Shown here: positions 13,763 through 18,814 of the stretch, piece after piece
Position numbering within the stretch: position 1 is the stretch's first letter
Layout of the letters: every line of letters begins with the position of its first letter
Assembly (NCBI GenBank): GCA_017414585.1
Contig: JAFQLN010000093.1
Span: 1-18,814 of the forward strand
Source: Clostridia bacterium
GTDB lineage: Bacteria > Bacillota_A > Clostridia > Oscillospirales > CAG-272
Direction of reading: 5' to 3'
Length of the DNA: 18,814 nucleotides
The notes under the pieces: model-generated
Told to the model about the DNA's origin: nothing
Database searches by the model: none
Seen by the model: only the letters and a program-made list of their open reading frames with translations
Program-made: the position numbers and the translations under genes

Positions 13763-15121
13763 TTACTTTTTCCCCAGCCGCCGGTCCGCTTCATCGAGCA
13801 CTTTCCTGTACGGCATCAGCATTCCGTCCGTCATCTGCGAACCGATCTTCGATTTCAGCTTGTCCGACGCAAGCATCCCGCCGACAAGATACATCGCCAG
13901 CATCCGGGGCCACTGCTTCTGCGGGAAATCATACTGCCCGTGTTCCCTGTAGAACCGGTGATCCGCCTTCATCATCCCCTGCATCGTCCAGATCAGATCG
14001 CGGAAAATCTTCATCCCGCCGACACCGTAGAAGTTTGACGGCTGTGTATACCGGTGATCCAGCGCATACATAAGCACCTTTGCCAGACGGTCGATTTCCG
14101 CATCGGGATCCCGCTCGTCCGTCGCCGTGCCGCAGAGATAATTCCCCCCGACCGATGCCCGTCCTTCTATCACCATGCGCAGATTCATTTCCTCCGAATA
14201 CGCGCCGGAAATCAGATACCCGCCGGGCATACCCATCGTCACCGTGCGGTGCCCGTTGCAGAACTGCCGGTCGTCGTACATCTTGAACCGCGCACCCATC
14301 GAATGATCCTTCACCGTGAACGCATAGATAATCGCCGACGCTGTCTGCAAATTGTCACGCAGGAACGAGTCAAAACCGTCTTTATATATGCACTTCCCGT
14401 CCGCAGCACAGCCGAAACAGCCGAGACACCCGCCGGAAAACGGATATTCTCTGAGATTCACCACACGGCTGCGGCAGGGCAATACCGCCTGAAACCGCGC
14501 AATCATCGCACAAAGCTGTCCGTCGTCCTGCGCCAGATCGGTGACAATCACAATTTCGTGTTCTTTCGTCTTTTTCACCGGCTGCACAACCGTCACAGGT
14601 ACCTTCGGCATCCTTTCGCGCAGTACGGGAGCCGGATCGGTACAGTCGTTTGCCGCGCACCAGAGCGTGTGACGGAAGAACGCAAGCGCATCCCGCTGTC
14701 CCTCCCGCTTCGTCAGATCGTCCATGTCCGCCGACAGCCCGCGCAGAACCCGCATCCCGAGATCATGCGCATTGTCCTCGAGATACCGGTGCGCAGTCAC
14801 ATCGTAAAAATGCTTCGACGTCGAAATCTGCGTCATGAACCTGCCGGAAAGATCCGCGCCCGATTCCTTCACCAGCTCCACAAACCGATGCAGCTGACTC
14901 GGGCATAAGAAGGTGTAAACCGGGTAGGAAAACAGAATCATATCCGCCTTTTCCAGCATCGCCTTCGCATCCGAAAAATCCTTCTCCAGCGCACGGATCC
15001 GCTGTCCCGCATGAAGATAGGTGAATGTGTGCTTAGGAAAATGCTTTTCGATATAATATACAGTCTGCAGAGTTACGCTGTTCTTCCCCTTCGGCGACCC
15101 GTTGACAACCAGAATGTTCAT
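13763..15121 (-). CDS. Tandem flavodoxin-fold iron-sulfur flavoprotein / NAD(P)H-dependent oxidoreductase
   Basis: A 452-aa cytosolic protein with two flavodoxin-like halves. Half one (1 to about 178) opens with the FMN-phosphate loop NGSPKGKNSVT (7-17) and has FSYPVYTFLCPSQLHRFVEL typical of NADPH-dependent FMN reductases. Half two (about 188-360) opens with IVIVTDLAQDD and contains C232-X2-C235-X2-C238-X5-C244, the compact cysteine motif of iron-sulfur flavoproteins (Isf), then YAFTVKDHSMGARFKMYDDRQ. A helical tail follows (about 360-452). The redox partner and substrate are unknown. The start at 15121 has GGAGG 6 bases upstream; the frame extending to 15268 crosses the promoter and is not used. 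Monocistronic, divergent from the DUF1508 gene. It depends on FMN, which ribF in this window supplies. Confidence 0.85.
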   Translation of the reverse strand: MNILVVNGSPKGKNSVTLQTVYYIEKHFPKHTFTYLHAGQRIRALEKDFSDAKAMLEKADMILFSYPVYTFLCPSQLHRFVELVKESGADLSGRFMTQISTSKHFYDVTAHRYLEDNAHDLGMRVLRGLSADMDDLTKREGQRDALAFFRHTLWCAANDCTDPAPVLRERMPKVPVTVVQPVKKTKEHEIVIVTDLAQDDGQLCAMIARFQAVLPCRSRVVNLREYPFSGGCLGCFGCAADGKCIYKDGFDSFLRDNLQTASAIIYAFTVKDHSMGARFKMYDDRQFCNGHRTVTMGMPGGYLISGAYSEEMNLRMVIEGRASVGGNYLCGTATDERDPDAEIDRLAKVLMYALDHRYTQPSNFYGVGGMKIFRDLIWTMQGMMKADHRFYREHGQYDFPQKQWPRMLAMYLVGGMLASDKLKSKIGSQMTDGMLMPYRKVLDEADRRLGKK

Positions 15122-15164
15122 CTTTTTCCTCCATACTTTTGTTTTGAAAATATTTGATATCCTG

Positions 15165-15193
15165 ATTATACGACATCCCCCGGTGTTTGTCAA
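15165..15193 (-). promoter_or_regulatory. Consensus SigA promoter of the flavoprotein gene
   Basis: Minus-strand TTGACA (15188-15193), 17 bp and TATAAT (15165-15170), both perfect. Confidence 0.85.
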
Positions 15194-15275
15194 TGGAAAG
15201 CCGTGCCTGCCCCTCTTTTCCCGGCATATATACTCCGAATTTCTGTATAAAAATGTAGATTTCAACAAAATCCCC

Positions 15276-15304
15276 TTGCAATCCGCACAGTTTCATGGTA
15301 TAAT
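15276..15304 (+). promoter_or_regulatory. SigA-type promoter of the DUF1508 gene
   Basis: TTGCAA (15276-15281), 17 bp and a perfect TATAAT (15299-15304), followed by a 37-base leader and AGGAGG before the ATG. Confidence 0.8.
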
Positions 15305-15341
15305 CGCTTTGAATACATATTCTTTCATACAGGAGGATCCC

Positions 15342-15710
15342 ATGGGAAAATTCGTTATCAGAAAGACCGCTACCGGCGTGAAGTTCGACCTCAAGGCTTC
15401 CAACGGTCAGGTCATCGCTACCAGTGAAATCTACACCACCGACGCAGCCTGCAAAAACGGCGTGGAAAGCGTCAGAAAATGCTCCGCAGGTGAAATCGAA
15501 GACCAGACTGTGGAACCCGTTGAAGCAAAGAAGCACCCGAAGTTTGAGCTGTACACCGACAAAGCCGGCGAATACCGCTTCCGCCTCAAGGCAAGAAACG
15601 GTGAAGTCATCGCTACCAGCGAAGGCTACAAGGCAAAGGACAGCGCACTGAACGGCATCGAAAGCGTTAAGAAGAACGCACCCGAAGCCGAACTTGTCAT
15701 CGAAGAATAA
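15342..15710 (+). CDS. YegP-like protein with two DUF1508 repeats
   Basis: A 122-aa small soluble protein made of two DUF1508 units. Unit one is about residues 2-47 (KFVIRKTATGVKFDLKASNG, then QVIATSEIYTT and GVESVRKC); unit two is about 66-113 (KFELYTDKAGEYRFRLKARN, then GEVIATSEGYK and GIESVKKNAP). The two share FxLKAxNGxVIATSE and NGxESVxK, so the gene arose by internal duplication, as in E. coli YegP. The biochemical function of this family is not known to me. A near-perfect promoter, AGGAGG 7 bases upstream of the ATG and a strong terminator suggest high expression as a single-gene unit. It converges on rplS. Confidence 0.92.
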   Translation: MGKFVIRKTATGVKFDLKASNGQVIATSEIYTTDAACKNGVESVRKCSAGEIEDQTVEPVEAKKHPKFELYTDKAGEYRFRLKARNGEVIATSEGYKAKDSALNGIESVKKNAPEAELVIEE

Positions 15711-15718
15711 GCAGAACG

Positions 15719-15761
15719 AAAAAAGCTGTATCGGAATGCATGACCCGGTACAGCTTTTTTT
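15719..15761 (+). terminator. Intrinsic terminator of the DUF1508 gene
   Basis: AAAAAAGCTGTATCGG (15719-15734) pairs with CCGGTACAGCTTTTTT (15745-15760), with one G:U, around a short loop. The T-run downstream serves the plus strand, and the A-run upstream may let it also act from the rplS side. Confidence 0.9.
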
Positions 15762-15772
15762 GCGTCCGAAAA

Positions 15773-15796
15773 CAAAAAGAAGCCCCGCAGGACTTC
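15773..15796 (-). terminator. Intrinsic terminator of rplS
   Basis: On the minus strand GAAGTCC (15790-15796) and GGGCTTC (15779-15785) form a 7-bp stem with one G:U and loop TGCG, followed by TTTTTG. Confidence 0.75.
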
Positions 15797-15815
15797 CTTT
15801 GTTTGTTCAGCTGAC

Positions 15816-16157
15816 TCAGATGAGTTCCTTAACCTTGGAGCTCTTACCAACTCTGTCACGGAGATAGTACAGCTTCGCACGGCGAACTTTACCGCGGCGG
15901 ATGATGTCTACCTTAGCAACGTGGGGAGAGTGGAGGGGGAAGGTCTTTTCAACACCGCAGCCGTATGCTACACGGCGAACAGTAAAGGTTTCGGAGATGC
16001 CGCCGCCATGCTTGGAGATAACGGTACCTTCAAACATCTGGATTCTTTCGCGGTTGCCTTCTTTGATGAGGTTGTGAACACGGATGGTGTCACCGATGTT
16101 GAAGGAAGGTGCGTTTTCCTTCAGCTGCTCTCTGGAAAAAGCGTCGAGTTTGTTCAT
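15816..16157 (-). CDS. rplS: 50S ribosomal protein L19
   Basis: A 113-aa ribosomal protein L19, which sits at the interface of the two ribosomal subunits. The family signature is clear: [62 protein letters not shown], and the closing [21 protein letters not shown]. Length is typical. AAAGGAG lies 9 bases before the ATG. It has its own promoter about 100 bp upstream and its own terminator. In many bacteria rplS ends the rpsP-rimM-trmD operon; here it is a single gene facing away from rpoB and ending opposite the DUF1508 gene. Confidence 0.97.
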   Translation of the reverse strand: MNKLDAFSREQLKENAPSFNIGDTIRVHNLIKEGNRERIQMFEGTVISKHGGGISETFTVRRVAYGCGVEKTFPLHSPHVAKVDIIRRGKVRRAKLYYLRDRVGKSSKVKELI

Positions 16158-16250
16158 TGGAATCGACTCCTTTCAAAAATCAAAGCATTCGTGCGGAGCT
16201 TCGCAGAGGACTGCTTCGTTAATCACGTGTGCGGGATTTCCTGCACATAC
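16158..16250 (-). promoter_or_regulatory. rplS 5' leader, candidate autoregulatory structure
   Basis: The roughly 93-base leader between the promoter and the L19 start can form an imperfect hairpin (TGTGC at 16241-16245 with GCACA at 16226-16230, inner GG/CC with an AAAT loop), a small GCAG-TCCT-CTGC hairpin at 16204-16215, and an AAGC/GCTT pairing nearer the start codon. Bacillota L19 mRNAs are known to carry a conserved leader motif; I could not confirm a match. Confidence 0.35.
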
Positions 16251-16257
16251 GGCAGAC

Positions 16258-16286
16258 ATTATACCACACTTTCCGCGCCTTGGCAA
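16258..16286 (-). promoter_or_regulatory. SigA-type promoter of rplS
   Basis: Minus-strand TTGCCA (16281-16286), 17 bp and a perfect TATAAT (16258-16263). Confidence 0.8.
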
Positions 16287-16334
16287 GGGGTTTTGGAAAA
16301 ATATTTTCCTGTTCCGACGGATTTTTGATAATAA

Positions 16335-16390
16335 TTTACATTTTATTTACATTTAAATTTACTGTAAATTTTCAGAAACCGATCTGTAAA
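16335..16390. promoter_or_regulatory. AT-rich TTTAC repeat cluster with palindrome upstream of rpoB
   Basis: TTTAC occurs at 16335, 16346 and 16358 and its complement GTAAA at 16364 and 16386. The central pair makes a perfect 17-base palindrome, AAATTTAC-T-GTAAATTT (16355-16371). It lies between the rplS and rpoB promoters, 54 bases before the rpoB -35, and could be an operator or an UP element. Confidence 0.4.
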
Positions 16391-16425
16391 CAATGCATTT
16401 TTCTCTTGACAATTTCAAATTTCTC

Positions 16426-16454
16426 TTGACTTCGCGCGACAACTGTGATAAAAT
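16426..16454 (+). promoter_or_regulatory. SigA-type promoter of rpoB
   Basis: TTGACT (16426-16431), 17 bp and TAAAAT (16449-16454). A second TTGACA in the same context (TTTCTCTTGAC, repeated exactly 20 bases apart at 16400 and 16420) lies upstream without a matching -10. The leader to the ATG is about 118 bases and AT-rich at 16495-16520, so a further start site there is possible. Confidence 0.65.
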
Positions 16455-16579
16455 CGTATACTGATATAGCTTCGCCCAAATGGACTTTTACGCTTTTTAC
16501 TCCCTTATATTATATATAGTCACAGCGCACAAAAAGCGGCGGTCCCGGGCACAAGTTTTTAGAATGGAGTGATAGCTCG

Positions 16580-18814
16580 ATGGTTAAACCTCAAAGAGTA
16601 GGAAAAAACATACGAATGAGTTTCTCCAAAATCGAAGAGCCGCTTGAAATGCCAAGCCTCATCGAGGTGCAGAAGGAATCGTTCAACTGGTTCCTCGAAA
16701 AAGGACTCATGGAAGTTCTCGAGGACGTATCCCCTATAACCGACTACTCCGGCAACCTGTTTATTGATTTTGTCGGTTATTCCCTTGACGCAAAGCCGAA
16801 ATACCCCGTGGAAGAATGCAAGGAACGCGACGTCAACTATGCAGCCCCCCTCAAAGTGGACGTGCGTCTCACCAATAAGCTCACCGACGAAGTCAAGCAG
16901 TCTTCCATCTTCATGGGCGACTTCCCGCTGATGACCGACAAGGGTACCTTCGTCATCAACGGCGCGGAACGTGTCATCGTCTCCCAGATCGTCCGTTCCC
17001 CCGGCATCTATTACGACAGCACCATTGACAAATCCGGCAAGAAGATCTTCACCGCAACGGTCATCCCCTACCGCGGCGCATGGCTCGAATACGAAACCGA
17101 CTCGAGCGACGTCTTCTATGTCCGCATTGATAAAAACCGCAAGCTCCCCGTCACCATCCTCATCCGCGCGCTCGGCATCCAGAGCCGTGAAGAAATCGAG
17201 GAAGTGTTCGGTGCGGAAACCAAGCTCACCATGACCTTGGACAAGGAAAGCTGCGAACAGCGCGCCATCGAAAACAAGACCTCCATCCGCGACGAAGCGC
17301 TCAAGGAAATCTACTCCAAGCTCCGTCCCGGCGAACCCGCCATCGTTGAATCCGCGGAAATTCTCATGAACGGTCTGTTCTTCGACCCCAAGCGCTACGA
17401 CCTCTATCCCGTAGGCCGCCACAAATACGACAAGAAGCTCGCTCTCGGCGCAAGAATTGCGGGACAGACCCTCACCCGTCCCGTTGTCAGCCCCCTCACC
17501 GGTGAATTCCTCTTTGAAGAAGGACACACCCTTACCGCTGACGATGCAATGACCATCGAACGTGCGGGCGTGTGCGAAGTCTACCTCGAAATGGAAGACA
17601 AGACCGAAGTCAAGGTCTTCTCCAACGGCGCGGTTGACCCCGTTTACATCCTCGGCTACGACCTGAAGGATTCCGGCGTCAACGAAAAATGCCGTCTCGA
17701 CGTTCTTCTTGAAATCATGGAAAACTGCGCGGGCGACGAAGAAGCGATCCGTGCCGAAGCAAAGCGCCGCATTGCGGAACTCTGCCCGAAGCACATCACC
17801 CGCGAAGACATCCTTTCCTCCATCAACTACCTGCTCGCTCTGTCCCACGACATCGGCGTAACGGACGACATCGACCACCTCGGCAACCGTCGTCTGCGCA
17901 GTGTAGGCGAACTGCTCCAGAACCAGCTCCGCATCGGTCTGGCAAGAATGGACAAGATTGTCAAGGAAAGAATGAACATTCAGGACAGCGAGTCCCTCTC
18001 TCCCCAGACGCTCATCAACATCCGCCCCGTTGTTACCGCTATCCGTGAGTTCTTCGGCAGCTCCCCGCTCTCCCAGTTCATGGACCAGAACAACCCGCTT
18101 GCAGAGCTGACGCACAAGAGACGTCTCTCCGCACTCGGCCCCGGCGGTTTGTCCAGAGACCGTGCATCCTTTGAAGTCCGTGACGTTCACTATACGCATT
18201 ACGGCAGAATGTGCCCGATCGAAACGCCTGAAGGTCCGAACATCGGTCTGATTTCCTACCTTTCCACCTACGCAAAGATTTCCCCCTACGGCTTCATTGA
18301 AGCTCCCTTCCGCAAGGTCGTTCACGAAACGCTGGAAGACGGTACCGTCCGTCACCGCGTCACCAACGAAATCGAATACATGACCGCGGATATCGAAGAC
18401 GCATACATCACCGTACAGGCAAACGAGCCGCTCGATGAAAATATGTGCTTCAAGAACAAGAAAGTTACTGCCCGTGACCGCGGGGAAATCATGGAAGTCG
18501 ATCCGTCCGTTGTTTCCTACATGGACGTATCGCCGAAGATGGTTGTATCCGTTGCGACCGCATGCATCCCGTTCCTTGAAAACGATGACAACTCCCGTGC
18601 ACTCATGGGTTCCAACATGCAGAAGCAGGCTGTTCCGCTTCTCATGACCGACTCTCCCATCGTCGGCACCGGTATGGAATACAAAGCTGCCATCGACTCC
18701 GGCGTTGTCGTTGTTGCTGAAAACAGCGGCTGGGCGGAAAGCGTTACGGCGGATGAAATCGTCATCCACTGCGACGACGGACACAAGGACACCTACCACC
18801 TCATCACGTTCAAG
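16580..18814 (+). CDS. rpoB: DNA-directed RNA polymerase subunit beta (5' part; runs off the window)
   Basis: The first 745 codons of RpoB, the large RNA polymerase subunit forming one jaw of the active-site cleft. It stays open to the last base with no stop, so it is incomplete at the 3' side only. The opening [20 protein letters not shown] and the block [20 protein letters not shown], then [12 protein letters not shown], are diagnostic. The rifampicin-pocket region (about 491-525) reads [20 protein letters not shown], then [19 protein letters not shown] and [19 protein letters not shown]496 stands where most bacteria have Gln (E. coli Gln510). GGAG lies 10 bases before the ATG. The gene directly upstream is divergent rplS, not rplL, so rpoB here is not read through from a rplKAJL cluster. 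A 746-codon antisense frame covers it and is rejected as a composition artefact. Confidence 0.97.
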   Translation, partial: MVKPQRVGKNIRMSFSKIEEPLEMPSLIEVQKESFNWFLEKGLMEVLEDVSPITDYSGNLFIDFVGYSLDAKPKYPVEECKERDVNYAAPLKVDVRLTNKLTDEVKQSSIFMGDFPLMTDKGTFVINGAERVIVSQIVRSPGIYYDSTIDKSGKKIFTATVIPYRGAWLEYETDSSDVFYVRIDKNRKLPVTILIRALGIQSREEIEEVFGAETKLTMTLDKESCEQRAIENKTSIRDEALKEIYSKLRPGEPAIVESAEILMNGLFFDPKRYDLYPVGRHKYDKKLALGARIAGQTLTRPVVSPLTGEFLFEEGHTLTADDAMTIERAGVCEVYLEMEDKTEVKVFSNGAVDPVYILGYDLKDSGVNEKCRLDVLLEIMENCAGDEEAIRAEAKRRIAELCPKHITREDILSSINYLLALSHDIGVTDDIDHLGNRRLRSVGELLQNQLRIGLARMDKIVKERMNIQDSESLSPQTLINIRPVVTAIREFFGSSPLSQFMDQNNPLAELTHKRRLSALGPGGLSRDRASFEVRDVHYTHYGRMCPIETPEGPNIGLISYLSTYAKISPYGFIEAPFRKVVHETLEDGTVRHRVTNEIEYMTADIEDAYITVQANEPLDENMCFKNKKVTARDRGEIMEVDPSVVSYMDVSPKMVVSVATACIPFLENDDNSRALMGSNMQKQAVPLLMTDSPIVGTGMEYKAAIDSGVVVVAENSGWAESVTADEIVIHCDDGHKDTYHLITFK

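Noticed and set aside
16532..16550. CGGCGGTCCC in the rpoB leader, matching part of the repeat's hairpin loop and arm
   Set aside because: Only ten bases, no complementary stem and no other repeat blocks nearby; probably chance.
16559..18799. A 746-codon open frame antisense to rpoB
   Set aside because: rpoB on the other strand is unmistakable; biased C-ending codons remove stops from this antisense frame. No ribosome site or family similarity.
1..18814. CRISPR arrays, tRNA or rRNA genes, insertion sequences, phage genes, defence or toxin-antitoxin modules
   Set aside because: Looked for on both strands; no regular repeat-spacer series, cloverleaf, transposase or phage protein was seen.

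Overview
The window looks like chromosome of a Gram-positive Clostridia-type bacterium (Bacillota). A gut lineage near Oscillospirales or Christensenellales is my best guess; this is inferred from protein flavour, codon habit and one repeat family, and was not searched. Supporting signs are strong AGGAGG-type ribosome sites, many near-consensus SigA promoters (TTGACA, 17 bp, TATAAT), an IreB-family regulator, a YmdB phosphodiesterase, a MinD-like/MgsA-like gene pair, and a lipoprotein signal on a wall-modifying enzyme. Most genes favour C-ending codons, which gives very long meaningless antisense frames.

Layout. 1-168: non-coding, with two strong inverted repeats downstream of the first gene. 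169-4071, minus strand: a MinD-like ATPase, a methylglyoxal-synthase-like protein with a changed active site, the YmdB phosphodiesterase, and a lipoprotein joining a PASTA domain to a polysaccharide deacetylase domain. A 240-bp non-coding repeat (copy A) separates the MgsA-like gene from ymdB. 4136-4382: back-to-back promoters for the MinD-like gene and glyA. 4440-5693: glyA. 5751-5970: repeat copy B. 5994-9643: a tight plus-strand operon of ireB, an aldo/keto reductase with ferredoxin tail, ribF, and a D,D-carboxypeptidase-like protein. 9748-10908, minus: a Gfo/Idh/MocA oxidoreductase, divergent from a sodium:neurotransmitter-symporter family transporter (11202-12581). 12802-13716: an unrecognised membrane-anchored protein of different base composition. 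13763-15121, minus: a double-flavodoxin-fold iron-sulfur flavoprotein. 15342-15710: a tandem DUF1508 protein. 15816-16157, minus: rplS. 16580 to the window end: the first 745 codons of rpoB.

Together this is mostly housekeeping chromosome: one-carbon metabolism (glyA), flavin cofactors (ribF) feeding flavoproteins, cell-wall work (PASTA-deacetylase, carboxypeptidase, IreB signalling), translation (rplS) and transcription (rpoB). I see no phage, insertion sequence, CRISPR array, tRNA or rRNA, and no clear new multi-gene system. The features most worth a second look are the dispersed repeat, whose two copies carry hairpins with identical loops but different, still self-complementary stems; the MgsA-like protein missing its catalytic aspartates; the carboxypeptidase missing its KTG lysine; the PASTA-deacetylase fusion; and the unusual chromosomal placement of ireB, rplS and rpoB.
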